Positions 7,433-16,319 of a DNA stretch of 28,012 bases are shown piece after piece (within the stretch, counting starts at the first letter, position 1; every line of letters starts with the position of its first letter). A model generated the notes under the pieces. That model was not told the DNA's origin. It did not search any database and saw only the letters and a list, made by a program, of their open reading frames with translations. The stretch lies in contig CAKRRG010000037.1 of NCBI GenBank assembly GCA_934394545.1, positions 1 to 28,012 on the forward strand, written 5' to 3'. This stretch comes from an uncultured Blautia sp. (GTDB taxonomy: Bacteria; Bacillota; Clostridia; Lachnospirales; Lachnospiraceae). Both the position numbers and the translations under genes were made by a program.

Positions 7433-8575
7433 CTACCACCTGCTTTCAATCCATTTATAAGTCTCGTCTTCTACAGCCAGTATTTCCTCAAGGTCAGGCT
7501 CTGTAATCACTTTATGTCTGTCCATAGACTGTGCAATAATGTCGTAAATATCCAGGAAACTGATTTTTTCCTGTAAAAACTTCTTAACCGCCAGCTCATT
7601 GGCCGCATTAAATACCGTAGGCATACTGCCACCCTTTCTGGCGGCCTCCATTGCCATAGGAAGTCCCAGGAATGTATCCATATCCGGATCCTCGAACGTG
7701 ATTTCTCTTAATTTATGAAAATCCAGTCTTTCTCCATCCAGAAATCTCCTTTGCGGATAATACAGTGCATACTGAATCGGGAGACGCATATCCGGAGTTC
7801 CAAGCTGTGCCATAACAGCACCATCCTTAAACTCTACCATAGAATGGATAATACTCTTTGGCTGAACCACTACCTGGATATGTTCCAGATCCACATCAAA
7901 CAGCCATCTTGCCTCCATCACTTCCAGACCTTTATTTACCAATGTTGCAGAATCCACAGTAATCTTCTGTCCCATCACCCAGTTCGGATGCTTCAGAGTA
8001 TCTGCAAGAGTAACCTTTTCCAGATCTGCTCTCTTTTTTCCACGAAAAGGTCCGCCGGAAGCAGTAATCAGAAGCTTCTCAACCTGATTACGACTTTCTC
8101 CATGCAGTGCCTGGAAAATTGCGCTATGCTCACTATCTACCGGAAGGATCTGTACCCCGTGCGCCTTTGCCATAGGTATGATCAGGTGACCGGCTGTAAC
8201 CAGAGTTTCTTTGTTGGCAAGGGCAATGTCCTTACCTGCTTTGATACCCTCCATAGTCGGACGGATTCCAATCATGCCCACAACAGCAGTAACCAGAATA
8301 TCCGTCTGGGGCATCCGGGCAAGCTCCAGAAGTCCGTCCATACCAGACACAATCTTTACATCCATATCTGACAGACGAACGGACAGATCTTTGGCTGCGT
8401 TTTCATCCCATACAGCAATCAGCTTAGGATGAAATTCTCTGGCCTGCTCTTCCAGCATTTTTACATTTCTTCCGGCACTGATTCCCAGCACCTGAATATC
8501 ACCGTTCGCTCTTACCACATCTAATGTCTGTGTTCCAATAGAACCGGTTGACCCTAAAATTGCAATTTTCTTCAT
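7433..8575 (-). CDS. dxr: 1-deoxy-D-xylulose 5-phosphate reductoisomerase
   Basis: Dxr makes 2-C-methyl-D-erythritol 4-phosphate from DXP with NADPH, the committed step of the non-mevalonate isoprenoid pathway. At 380 residues it has the normal family length. The N-terminus has the NADPH-binding GSTGSIGTQTLDVV. Metal and substrate residues are in PVDSEHSAIFQAL (about 143-155), the GGPFRG loop and HPNWVMGQKITVDSATLVNKGLEVMEA. The C-terminal helical domain is present. The ATG start has AAAGGAAA upstream. The gene lies 30 bases after cdsA and abuts rseP. Because uppS is in the same cluster, isoprenoid precursor supply and undecaprenyl carrier synthesis are probably made together. Confidence 0.96.
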   Translation of the reverse strand: MKKIAILGSTGSIGTQTLDVVRANGDIQVLGISAGRNVKMLEEQAREFHPKLIAVWDENAAKDLSVRLSDMDVKIVSGMDGLLELARMPQTDILVTAVVGMIGIRPTMEGIKAGKDIALANKETLVTAGHLIIPMAKAHGVQILPVDSEHSAIFQALHGESRNQVEKLLITASGGPFRGKKRADLEKVTLADTLKHPNWVMGQKITVDSATLVNKGLEVMEARWLFDVDLEHIQVVVQPKSIIHSMVEFKDGAVMAQLGTPDMRLPIQYALYYPQRRFLDGERLDFHKLREITFEDPDMDTFLGLPMAMEAARKGGSMPTVFNAANELAVKKFLQEKISFLDIYDIIAQSMDRHKVITEPDLEEILAVEDETYKWIESRW

Positions 8576-8605
8576 GTAAATTTCCTTTCATTTCCTCTCC
8601 GGCTA

Positions 8606-9400
8606 TTATATTCCCAGTACCAGTTTTGCCAGAAAATAAATTGCCGGTGCTGTAAAAATCACACTGTCAAAACGATCCAGAATTCCACCATGTCCCGGAA
8701 TCAGCTTGCCATAGTCCTTAATTCCCTGGTTTCTCTTAATTGCAGAAGCAGCCAGATCTCCTACCATGGAAATCAGCGCACCAACTGCACAGATCAGCGC
8801 ATACTCAGCCATGGGACCACTTGTTGCGGCTGCATAGATCACACCCAGAAGTGCAGCTCCTGCAACTCCTCCGATTCCACCCTCAACAGATTTCTTGGGA
8901 CTGAGAACAGGCGCCATCTTATGCTTACCGATCAGCATTCCCACACAATAAGCGCAGGTATCGCAGCCCCAGGAGCAAAGGAAAATCAGCCAGACCAGAA
9001 ATTTACCATTCGGAAGATTTCTGGTAAGATAAATGAAGGAAAGCATCACTGCCACATATACAACACCGAAAAAGGCTGGCATCACCTGATCTGCTTTAAA
9101 TTTCGGATAAGTAAATACATAGATAAACATAAAAATCATAAATGCAAGGATTACGCCCATCATTCCGTATTTTTCAAAGTTCAGCATCATCAGTATGTAA
9201 TAAATTACAGCTCCTGTATATCCTGCAATTTCCAAGGCATTGAAACTCTCCTTGCGCACATTCATAACCTTATACAATTCCTGCATTCCGATCAGGGAAA
9301 TTCCAAGCAATGTAAAAAATAATACATATCCTCCACTGATAATGGTCAGAAGCGCTACTGCAACCAGGACGATTCCACTCAAAAGCCGTGTCTTAAACAT
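8606..9400 (-). CDS. cdsA: phosphatidate cytidylyltransferase
   Basis: CdsA converts phosphatidic acid and CTP to CDP-diacylglycerol for phospholipid synthesis in the cytoplasmic membrane. The 264-residue sequence is mostly hydrophobic, with about seven to eight helices. It ends with the family signature SAIKRNQGIKDYGKLIPGHGGILDRFDS (about residues 215-242), including the Lys-Asp, the HGG turn and the DR-D metal residues. The ATG start lies one base after the uppS stop codon, and its AAGGAGGAA ribosome binding site is inside the last codons of uppS, showing tight coupling. Confidence 0.95.
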   Translation of the reverse strand: MFKTRLLSGIVLVAVALLTIISGGYVLFFTLLGISLIGMQELYKVMNVRKESFNALEIAGYTGAVIYYILMMLNFEKYGMMGVILAFMIFMFIYVFTYPKFKADQVMPAFFGVVYVAVMLSFIYLTRNLPNGKFLVWLIFLCSWGCDTCAYCVGMLIGKHKMAPVLSPKKSVEGGIGGVAGAALLGVIYAAATSGPMAEYALICAVGALISMVGDLAASAIKRNQGIKDYGKLIPGHGGILDRFDSVIFTAPAIYFLAKLVLGI

Positions 9401-9401
9401 T

Positions 9402-10109
9402 TTATTCCTCCTTCACACCGCCATATCTTCTGTCTCTTTGATTATATTTCTCAATAGCCTGTACTAATTCTGCTTTATGAAAATCCGGCCATGCCACGTC
9501 TGTAAAATAGAATTCCGTGTAAGCCAGCTGCCACATCAGGAAGTTGGAAAGTCTCTGTTCACCACTGGTACGGATCAGAAGATCCGGATCCGGCACACCT
9601 GCAGTATCCAGGTAGCTTCCAATCGTATCCTCTGTGATCTGATCCGGAGAAACTTTTCCATCTGACACATCCTGTGCCATTTTTCGCATTCCTCTTGTAA
9701 TCTCATCACGGCTTCCGTAATTCATGGCGATCTGGAAGTACAGCTCATCATAATCCTTGGAAAACTCTTCTAATTTCCGGATACTTTCCTGAATATCCGG
9801 CGCAAAAGCAGAAATATCACCAATGATCTTGATCTTCATTTTATTGTCTCTGGATATCTTAATACACTTCTTCAGATAGCTGCGGAATAGCTTCATAAGA
9901 CCATCCACTTCCTCCCTGGATCTCTTCCAGTTCTCCGTGGAGAATGCATAAACAGTCAGATATTTTACTCCCAGATCCTTAATGTCATAGCAGACCTGCT
10001 CCAGATTGGCACAGCCTTTCATGTGTCCATAACCGCGGGGCATTCCCTTTGCCTTGGCCCAGCGCCCGTTACCATCCAGAATAATGGCAATATGATTGGG
10101 TACGTTCAT
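9402..10109 (-). CDS. uppS: isoprenyl transferase (undecaprenyl diphosphate synthase)
   Basis: This cis-prenyltransferase builds undecaprenyl diphosphate, the lipid carrier for peptidoglycan and wall polymers. The P-loop-like start HIAIILDGNGRWAKAKGMPRGYGH carries the catalytic Asp. YAFSTENWKR, FQIAMNYGSRDEI and RTSGEQRLSNFLMWQLAYTEFYF (the conserved Arg-x-Ser-Gly-Glu-x-Arg site) are all present. At 235 residues the length is normal. The ATG start has AAGGAG upstream. It heads the uppS-cdsA-dxr-rseP cluster. Confidence 0.96.
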   Translation of the reverse strand: MNVPNHIAIILDGNGRWAKAKGMPRGYGHMKGCANLEQVCYDIKDLGVKYLTVYAFSTENWKRSREEVDGLMKLFRSYLKKCIKISRDNKMKIKIIGDISAFAPDIQESIRKLEEFSKDYDELYFQIAMNYGSRDEITRGMRKMAQDVSDGKVSPDQITEDTIGSYLDTAGVPDPDLLIRTSGEQRLSNFLMWQLAYTEFYFTDVAWPDFHKAELVQAIEKYNQRDRRYGGVKEE

Positions 10110-10143
10110 AATTTTCTCCTTGTATTCAAATTTTTCCTGATTC

Positions 10144-10172
10144 TTTATAAGGCAGAAAAGAGCTCCTGTAAA
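10144..10172 (-). promoter_or_regulatory. predicted promoter of uppS, overlapping the frr terminator
   Basis: On the minus strand TTTACA (10167-10172) and TATAAA (10144-10149) are 17 bases apart. The -35 box falls in the loop of the hairpin at 10159-10179. The leader to uppS is about 35 bases. Confidence 0.45.
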
Positions 10173-10179
10173 GAGCTCT
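10154..10179 (-). terminator. intrinsic terminator after frr
   Basis: On the minus strand the 7-bp stem AGAGCTC/GAGCTCT (10173-10179 with 10159-10165) with a 7-base loop is followed by TTTTCTG. It lies 40 bases past the frr stop and before uppS, so it partly separates pyrH-frr from the uppS cluster. Confidence 0.65.
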
Positions 10180-10219
10180 CCTTGCCATTTCTCTATAAAG
10201 ACTGTCTGGGCAGGCTCCC

Positions 10220-10774
10220 TTATACAATCATGATTTCCTTGCCCTTAGCCTCTACTGCTGCGTCTATATCCTTGATGTACTTATCCGTAAGCTTCTGGAT
10301 TTTGTCCTCTAATTCTTTGATTTCGTCCTCAGACACATCCTCTTCTTTTTTCAGCTTTTTGTATGCATCATTCGCATCACGACGAATATTACGGACTGCA
10401 ACCTTTCCAGCCTCACCTTTCTTCTTAACATCCTTAACCAGCTCTTTACGTCGTTCCTCTGTAAGTTCAGGGAAAACAAGACGAATCACTTTACCGTCAT
10501 TATTCGGATTCAGACCGAGATCAGATGTAAGGATTGCTTTCTCAATTCCCTTGATCAGACTGGATTCCCATGGCTGGATCTGGATCATACGGGCTTCCGG
10601 AACGGTAACATTTGCAACCTGCTGAAGTGGTGTCGGACTTCCGTAATAATCCACAGTCAGCTTATCAAGGATATGAGGATTGGCACGACCTGCACGGATG
10701 GTTGCCAGCTCAGCTTCTAAGCTTCCCAGTGTCTTTTTCATTTTCTCTTCATACTTCTGAATTCTTTCATCCAT
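10220..10774 (-). CDS. frr: ribosome recycling factor
   Basis: RRF splits post-termination 70S ribosomes together with EF-G. The 184-residue protein is full length: start helix with [16 protein letters not shown], the domain II entry [14 protein letters not shown], then [42 protein letters not shown], and the charged C-terminal helix. The ATG start has GAGGGAG eight bases upstream. It follows pyrH after 79 bases, the usual pyrH-frr pair. Confidence 0.97.
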   Translation of the reverse strand: MDERIQKYEEKMKKTLGSLEAELATIRAGRANPHILDKLTVDYYGSPTPLQQVANVTVPEARMIQIQPWESSLIKGIEKAILTSDLGLNPNNDGKVIRLVFPELTEERRKELVKDVKKKGEAGKVAVRNIRRDANDAYKKLKKEEDVSEDEIKELEDKIQKLTDKYIKDIDAAVEAKGKEIMIV

Positions 10775-10853
10775 AAAATTAATCTCCCTCTTTATGATTT
10801 TCTGCCGGTAAGCAGTATTATCCTGTTCTTAGCACCTTATGTGCCGGTATTAT

Positions 10854-11555
10854 TTATACAGTAACCTTCGTTCCTGAGAATTTCCCATGAACGGTATTGA
10901 CAATGCTGTTCTCCTCATCAAGAGCAAACACCAGCATCGGCATCTTCTGCTCCAGACACATAATAGAAGCTGTCAAGTCCATAGCAGCAAGCTTCTTATC
11001 AACAACCTCCTGAATAGAGATTTCATCGTACTTCACAGCATTGGGATTTATCTTAGGATCACTGTCATAAATACCATCTACTGCCTTGGCAAGAAGGATG
11101 GCATCTGCCTGGATCTCAACTGCACGAAGAACAGTAGCTGTATCTGTAGAAAAGTACGGATGTCCGGTACCACCTGCGAAGAATACCAGCTTGCCCTGTG
11201 CAAAGCTCTCCTCCACACTGTCCTTGGAATACAGGCTGGTAAATGCGCCACATGCAAATGGTGTATAAATTTCTGTCTTCATCCCGGTATATCTGCAAAG
11301 ATCTGATACATAGATACAGTTCATGATGGTAGCAAGCATACCGATCTGGTCTGCCTTATTACGGTCAATCGTCTCACTGGTACGTCCTCTCCAGAAATTT
11401 CCTCCACCGATCACAATTCCAATCTGTACGCCCTCGTCAGAAATTGCCTTGATCTGCTTCGCTACTGCAAGAACAGTAGCCTCATCAAAACCAGTTTTCT
11501 TCGGGCCGGCCAAAGCCTCGCCACTTAATTTTAATAAAACTCTTTTCATTTCCAT
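10854..11555 (-). CDS. pyrH: UMP kinase
   Basis: PyrH phosphorylates UMP to UDP, feeding UTP/CTP and UDP-sugar pools, and is usually allosterically controlled. It belongs to the amino acid kinase fold: VLLKLSGEALAG (phosphate-binding Lys and Gly), IGIVIGGGNFWRG, DQIGMLATIMNC, FFAGGTGHPYFSTDTATVLRAVEIQAD and LLAKAVDGIYDSDPK are all seen. At 233 residues it is normal. The ATG start has an AGG-containing purine stretch about ten bases upstream. The usual upstream partners rpsB and tsf are absent; a lipoprotein gene lies 41 bases upstream in their place. Confidence 0.96.
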   Translation of the reverse strand: MEMKRVLLKLSGEALAGPKKTGFDEATVLAVAKQIKAISDEGVQIGIVIGGGNFWRGRTSETIDRNKADQIGMLATIMNCIYVSDLCRYTGMKTEIYTPFACGAFTSLYSKDSVEESFAQGKLVFFAGGTGHPYFSTDTATVLRAVEIQADAILLAKAVDGIYDSDPKINPNAVKYDEISIQEVVDKKLAAMDLTASIMCLEQKMPMLVFALDEENSIVNTVHGKFSGTKVTV

Positions 11556-11596
11556 TATTTTTTTCCTGCCTTATTTTATATTCTTATTCATGTCCT

Positions 11597-12559
11597 TTAC
11601 CATACACCGGCAACGATCTCATTGCCACTCTCATCTACCGTTGTGGAAACAGTAAAGGAATCATAATAATGATACCCTGTCTCTCCCGTTTCTGGCTCAT
11701 TCTCATAGTCACTTCCATTTGCATCTCCGAGAGCTGCAACCAAACTGGAAAGAGGCTGTCCGATATACTGCTTCGCAGCATCAGCACTGGAGTCATCCGG
11801 ATCTGTGTCAGCAGAGGGAGCCTGTGTCGGCTGCGGAGTCACAGTAGCAGGGGTTTCCGTAGATGTGGAACCCTGAGGAGTCGGTGTTACCGTATTCTCG
11901 TCAGAATCGGTGTCACTGCTGCTGTCATCGCTATTATCACTGTCATCCAGACCAAGACGGGCCATTACTTCACTTAACGTAGAAGTCTCCTTCTTGCTGC
12001 TGCCGGTAAGATAAGTAGCATACGGAATGCCGTCTTCAACAGTTCCCTCCATGCGAAGCGTGATCTGTGAGATCTGCTTCAAAGGAAGCTTACGGAAGTA
12101 GCAATCTGTATAATCCTCATCCTCATAGACGATTCGTATATCATAGCTTGTAACTATATTTCCATCTGCATCCTTCTCATCCGGTTCATAATAATAAAGT
12201 GCCTTATCCTCATCGGCCAGAGTAAACAATCCATTGATCAACTCCGTGCCCCAGTCATCGTCGTCATCGGTAGTCGGACGAATATAAAGTCCCTTAACCG
12301 TAGCTCCGGTTCCATTTATGATCACCAATTTAGATGCAGTCGTTGTCTTTTCACCAATTACATTCTGAATGTCCTCTTCCTCAGACTTCTGCATCTCCAC
12401 AAGTGATCCGTCCTCAGTCTGGGCTGTATCTGTATCCTCAGCAGGAGCCACCGTAACCTGGGCGTCCTGTGTTGTGTCCTCACCTTTTTTCTTGCCACAT
12501 CCCGCAACCGCCACAGCAGTTACAAGAAGAGCTGCAAGAACTAAATAACGTTTTTTCAT
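11597..12559 (-). CDS. lipoprotein, function unknown
   Basis: The 320-residue protein starts MKKRYLVLAALL and has a lipobox VAGC with lipidated Cys at 21, followed by GKKK. It should be anchored to the outer face of the membrane. After an acidic linker, a first folded region (about 75-190) starts KLVIINGTGATVKGLYIRP and looks like an all-beta domain of extracytoplasmic proteins. A long Ser/Asp/Thr/Pro linker with a TPTP/TPQPTQAP wall-spanning character follows, and a short C-terminal region (about 265-320) begins KQYIGQPLSSLVAALG. A longer frame opens at GTG 12577, but that GTGGGAGGA is clearly the ribosome binding site. No catalytic motif is seen. It is probably co-transcribed with pyrH. Confidence 0.85.
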   Translation of the reverse strand: MKKRYLVLAALLVTAVAVAGCGKKKGEDTTQDAQVTVAPAEDTDTAQTEDGSLVEMQKSEEEDIQNVIGEKTTTASKLVIINGTGATVKGLYIRPTTDDDDDWGTELINGLFTLADEDKALYYYEPDEKDADGNIVTSYDIRIVYEDEDYTDCYFRKLPLKQISQITLRMEGTVEDGIPYATYLTGSSKKETSTLSEVMARLGLDDSDNSDDSSSDTDSDENTVTPTPQGSTSTETPATVTPQPTQAPSADTDPDDSSADAAKQYIGQPLSSLVAALGDANGSDYENEPETGETGYHYYDSFTVSTTVDESGNEIVAGVW

Positions 12560-12613
12560 AATATATATTCCTCCCACAAAACGGAACTAACAATCCACTT
12601 TTTGTTCTCCATT

Positions 12614-12642
12614 ATTATTACAGAGTATGGCAGACTTGTCAA
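12614..12642 (-). promoter_or_regulatory. predicted promoter of the lipoprotein-pyrH-frr unit
   Basis: On the minus strand a perfect TTGACA (12637-12642) is followed after 17 bases by AATAAT (12614-12619) preceded by TGT (extended -10). The leader to the lipoprotein ATG is about 45 bases. Confidence 0.65.
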
Positions 12643-12880
12643 CCGAAGGTGGAATGATTTCATACAATTTTTAGACTTTTCGCAGTTTTTGAAACATTTT
12701 CCAAAGGCCATTAAAGCTTTGTATTCCGGTATTCATTAGCTGAAATTCCTTCCAGCTTCTTAAATACCCTCCTAGTTTTTCTTCTCCAATTCTGATTTTC
12801 ATTATAGGATGTTTTCCTGTGCTTCGGAATGGTTGCTTATGGGAAAAATTGTCTAAACTTGTTTCATTTCGTGTATTTTC
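12643..12880. other. gap of about 240 bases without a recognised gene
   Basis: This stretch lies between the thioesterase stop and the lipoprotein promoter. It holds a two-part hairpin: GGTATT at 12728-12733 with AATACC at 12763-12768, and inside it AGCTG at 12738-12742 with CAGCT at 12753-12757. On the plus strand a T run follows at 12775-12780. On the minus strand an AGGAGG-like stretch precedes this hairpin. A 21-codon minus frame (12671-12736, ATG after AAGGA) starts within it. None of this is strong enough to call a gene. Confidence 0.4.
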
Positions 12881-13402
12881 TTAGAATCCGGCGTACCTTC
12901 GTTCCTTACGCATCTCCCTGCGAAGCACCGCTGCCTCATGGCGCCCTTTCTCTGCCTCTGTACGGATATCTAATCCTGGGATCTGGGTAGGACGTTCCTT
13001 CTCATCCACTGCTACCATCACAGAAAATGCACGATTCACCAGATACCGCATTCCATCTCCACGTTCCACATAGGAATCAATTTCCACTTCCATGGAAGTA
13101 TTTCCCACATAGGTCACATAACCGATCATGACAAGAATTTCGCCCTCGTAAACCGGTTCTTTAAACTGTAAATTATCTACTGCAGCGGTTGTCACACGGT
13201 AAGTCCCACAGTGGCGCATAGCAACCACGCCAGACACCTCATCCACCCACTGCATCAGCATTCCTCCGAACAGTCTGCCTCCTGCGTTTAAATGCTGGTG
13301 CATGATCAGGTGCACCTGCTCGGTTCTGGAATCCTCCACTGTTTTCATCATACGTTTTTCTTTTGTTGTTTCTTTTATTGTTTCTTTTATTTTCTCTTCC
13401 AT
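12881..13402 (-). CDS. hot-dog acyl-CoA thioesterase (YciA/BACH type)
   Basis: The single hot-dog domain (about residues 25-145) hydrolyses acyl-CoA thioesters. MHQHLNAGGRLFGGMLMQWVDEVSGVVAMRH is the family active-site stretch with the conserved Asn, FGG and Asp, followed by VTTAAVDNLQFKEPVYEGEIL and VGNTSMEVEIDSYVE. The length of 173 residues fits. The first 18 residues are a Lys/Glu/Thr repeat (KETIKETTKEK) encoded by a repetitive stretch, so translation may instead start at Met18 or Met19. The ribosome binding site is weak at either start. It lies 15 bases after smpB, apparently in the same transcript. Confidence 0.88.
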   Translation of the reverse strand: MEEKIKETIKETTKEKRMMKTVEDSRTEQVHLIMHQHLNAGGRLFGGMLMQWVDEVSGVVAMRHCGTYRVTTAAVDNLQFKEPVYEGEILVMIGYVTYVGNTSMEVEIDSYVERGDGMRYLVNRAFSVMVAVDEKERPTQIPGLDIRTEAEKGRHEAAVLRREMRKERRYAGF

Positions 13403-13417
13403 AGCAGTTCTCTTTTG

Positions 13418-13888
13418 TTAATACAGATTCTTCACTTTGAAATCGCGTTCAGCTTCTCTTCTCTGGTCTTTCTTGGCAATATCCTGACGTTTGTCATACA
13501 GTTTTTTACCTCTTGCCATGCCGATTTCTACTTTTACAAGGCTGTCTTTAAAATAAACCTTAATTGGCACAAGCGTAAGACCTTTTTCCTTTAATTTGGC
13601 TTCCATCTTATTGATCTCACTACGATGAAGCAGAAGCTTACGGATACGCAAAGGATCCTTATTAAAAATATTTCCCTTCTCGTATGGGCTGATATTCATT
13701 CCGTAAATATAAACTTCCCCATTCTGAATTCTCACAAAGGATTCCTTCACGCTGCATTTACCCATACGCAGGGATTTTACTTCTGTTCCTGCCAGAGCGA
13801 TTCCAGCCTCATAGGTATCCTCAATGAAATAATCATGAAACGCTTTTTTATTATTTGCAATCAGTTTGATTCCTGGTTTTTTTGCCAT
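13418..13888 (-). CDS. smpB: SsrA-binding protein SmpB
   Basis: SmpB binds tmRNA and delivers it to stalled ribosomes in trans-translation. Family blocks are present: [62 protein letters not shown] and a basic C-terminal tail [22 protein letters not shown] that folds in the decoding centre. The frame is open to GTG 13927, but ATG at 13886-13888 has AGGGAGGA six bases upstream and gives the normal length of 156 residues. It lies directly downstream of rnr; RNase R and SmpB-tmRNA work together on defective mRNAs. Confidence 0.96.
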   Translation of the reverse strand: MAKKPGIKLIANNKKAFHDYFIEDTYEAGIALAGTEVKSLRMGKCSVKESFVRIQNGEVYIYGMNISPYEKGNIFNKDPLRIRKLLLHRSEINKMEAKLKEKGLTLVPIKVYFKDSLVKVEIGMARGKKLYDKRQDIAKKDQRREAERDFKVKNLY

Positions 13889-13943
13889 AAGTTCCTCCCT
13901 GTATGGACCATCGCCTGTAGGCGACACTTGTTATAAATGAAAG

Positions 13944-16202
13944 TTATTTTTCCCAGTCATGCTCCTCTGCCAGAACAAAATCTACCGTTTTTAACATGGT
14001 ATCCGCCTCTGCAACCCTTACACGCACCTTCTGTCCCAGTGCAAAAACCTTATGGGTCACATCCCCGATCAGCTCATATGCATCCTGGTCAAAGGTATAA
14101 TAATCATCCCGTAATGTATTTACATGAACCAGTCCTTCTACCGTGTTAGGAAGCTCCACATAAAAACCCCAACCGGTTACACCGGAAATAATTCCCTCAA
14201 ATTCTTCCCCAATATGGTACGACATGTATTCTGCTTTTTTCAGCTTATCTGATTCCCGTTCTGCCTCGTCTGCCCGGCGTTCACACACGCTGGACTGACG
14301 TGCAACGTCTTCCAGAATTTCTTTATAATGTTCTGTTTTCCCTTCTCTTTCCAGACGTCCACGAAGTCGGTCCTTGATGATCCTGTGAATCTGAAGATCC
14401 GGATAACGGCGGATCGGGGAAGTAAAATGGCAATAATATTTGGCTGCAAGTCCAAAGTGTCCACAACACTGCGTGGTGTATTTCGCCTGCTTCATGGTCC
14501 TGAGAGTAAGCCTGCTGATCTGGGGTTCATTTGGAAGCCCCTCAATGCTCTCCAGAATAGTCTGTATCTCCTTGGGAGTGATCTCCTGTCCATGCTTCTG
14601 TACTGGCACACCCTGATTGTGAAGAAGCGTTAAAAGGCTCTCCACTTTCTCCGGATCCGGTGTTTCATGGGTACGGTAAACAAATGGCATATCGTCCCTG
14701 CAACACTCCTCTGCCACAGTCTCATTTGCCATAAGCATGAAGTCTTCAATAATTCTGGTTGCCACATTTGCCTCATATGGTTTGATGTCAATGGCTCTTC
14801 CCGCAGCATTCAGAATAATCTTGCTTTCCGGGAAATCAAAATCAATGGAACCTCTATGGTGACGGTTTCTACGAAGCAGCTCGGAAAGCTCCTTCATCAG
14901 GAAAAACATCGGCACAAGTTTTTCATAGCGCTGCTTTGCCTCTTCATCAGTATCTTCCAGAATATTCTTCACATCTGTATAATTCATTCTCTCATCTACA
15001 CAAATCACGGTCTCTGCAATCTTGTGGGAAACCATATTTCCCTTCTCATCAATATCCATAAGACAGCTTAAAGTGAGACGATCCTGTCCCTGGTTCAGGG
15101 AGCAGATTCCATTGGAAAGCCGTACCGGAAGCATAGGAATCACACGATCAGCCAGATAAACACTAGTTCCACGCTTCAAAGCTTCACGGTCAAGGGCACT
15201 TCCTCCCTGAACATAATTACTGACATCTGCAATGTGTACTCCCAGATGATAAATGCCGTTCTCCTTGGTCAAAGTAACCGCATCATCCAGATCCTTTGCA
15301 TCTTCTCCGTCAATAGTAACCGTCTGAAGATGGCAAAGATCCAATCTGCCATCCCGGTCTGCATCCAATACATGGTCTGGTACACGGTCTGCCTGACGGA
15401 TCACCTTGTCCGGAAATTCACTTGGAATACCGAAGCTTTTCACAATTGCAAGGATATCTGTTCCAGGAGCGCGGCAACTTCCCAGATTCTCCTTGATCTT
15501 TCCTTCCGGATTGCGGTTCTTACTTCCGTAGCTGGTAATCTCTACCACCACTTTATCCCCATCCTTGATTCCCTGGGAATCTTTTCTTGGAATAAATACA
15601 TCCTTGGAAAACTTAGGATTATCACTTACTACGAAGCCGAAATCCCGGCTGTTCTCGTAAGTACCAACGATTTCCGTCATGCCTCTTTCCAGGATTTTTA
15701 CCACGATTCCCTCACGACGTCTGCCTTCCTGTGATTCTTTGGTAATGATAACACGCACCTTGTCCTGATGCATGGCTGTTCCGGCAGCATCTTCCGGAAT
15801 AAACACATCGTTATCTTCTCCTTCAATCTCCACAAAACCAAATCCCTTAGGATGTCCAATAAAAGTTCCCTCTACAGAAGGTCTGTCAGCATATTCGTTC
15901 TCCAGGCGTGCGAGGCGGAACTCCATATCATCTTCCTCACAGCGTCTGCTGTGTTTACGGTCGCTGTATTTATCTTTTCCACGCTTTCTTCCTATTACCT
16001 TAGAATAACGTCCTTTGGAATCCAGGTCTGCCTTTCCCTCTGCCACCAGCTCATCCAGAACGCGGTACAAATCCTTCTTCTCTTCCTTGGAAAGGCGAAG
16101 AAGACCTGCAATTTCTCTGAAACGCATAGGCTGATATACCGGATCTCCCAAAAGCTCCATCATAAATTTTTTTCTTTTGTCAAAATTTCTGTCTTTACTC
16201 AA
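13944..16202 (-). CDS. rnr: ribonuclease R
   Basis: RNase R is a processive 3'-5' exoribonuclease that degrades structured RNA. Domains in order are an N-terminal helix-turn-helix (about 1-65), a basic linker (70-90), cold-shock/OB domain 1 (about 108-170, GHPKGFGFVEIEG), OB domain 2 (about 178-225, DFGFVVSDNPKFSKDVFIP), the RNB catalytic domain (about 250-600) with TIDGEDAKDLDDAV at 296-309 supplying the metal-binding aspartates, and a C-terminal S1 domain (about 665-745). The 752-residue length is usual. The start is TTG with AAGGAG six bases upstream. It is placed between secG and smpB, a conserved clostridial order. Confidence 0.97.
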   Translation of the reverse strand: MSKDRNFDKRKKFMMELLGDPVYQPMRFREIAGLLRLSKEEKKDLYRVLDELVAEGKADLDSKGRYSKVIGRKRGKDKYSDRKHSRRCEEDDMEFRLARLENEYADRPSVEGTFIGHPKGFGFVEIEGEDNDVFIPEDAAGTAMHQDKVRVIITKESQEGRRREGIVVKILERGMTEIVGTYENSRDFGFVVSDNPKFSKDVFIPRKDSQGIKDGDKVVVEITSYGSKNRNPEGKIKENLGSCRAPGTDILAIVKSFGIPSEFPDKVIRQADRVPDHVLDADRDGRLDLCHLQTVTIDGEDAKDLDDAVTLTKENGIYHLGVHIADVSNYVQGGSALDREALKRGTSVYLADRVIPMLPVRLSNGICSLNQGQDRLTLSCLMDIDEKGNMVSHKIAETVICVDERMNYTDVKNILEDTDEEAKQRYEKLVPMFFLMKELSELLRRNRHHRGSIDFDFPESKIILNAAGRAIDIKPYEANVATRIIEDFMLMANETVAEECCRDDMPFVYRTHETPDPEKVESLLTLLHNQGVPVQKHGQEITPKEIQTILESIEGLPNEPQISRLTLRTMKQAKYTTQCCGHFGLAAKYYCHFTSPIRRYPDLQIHRIIKDRLRGRLEREGKTEHYKEILEDVARQSSVCERRADEAERESDKLKKAEYMSYHIGEEFEGIISGVTGWGFYVELPNTVEGLVHVNTLRDDYYTFDQDAYELIGDVTHKVFALGQKVRVRVAEADTMLKTVDFVLAEEHDWEK

Positions 16203-16264
16203 CTTGTCTCCTTCTTGAATCTTTCTATTGCATTATGGAATAATTTCCCATTACATTATAAAGT

Positions 16265-16301
16265 AAAAAACACCCTTGCGATCAGATCAACAAGAGTGTT
16301 T
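16265..16301 (-). terminator. intrinsic terminator after secG
   Basis: On the minus strand an 11-bp stem with one G-U pair (AAACACTCTTG, 16301-16291, with CAAGGGTGTTT, 16278-16268) and a 12-base loop ends in a run of Ts. It lies 19 bases past the secG stop and before rnr, so rnr needs readthrough or its own promoter. Confidence 0.8.
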
Positions 16302-16319
16302 CCCAGTCAGTTCATTCTC

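Noticed and set aside
13909..13923. Small TCGCC-TGTA-GGCGA hairpin between rnr and smpB.
   Set aside because: Only five base pairs and no T run; too small to call a terminator or regulatory element.
16203..16262. TATAAT upstream of rnr as an rnr promoter.
   Set aside because: No acceptable -35 box at 16-18 bases; that position falls in the secG terminator. Readthrough or another promoter is possible, so no call was made.
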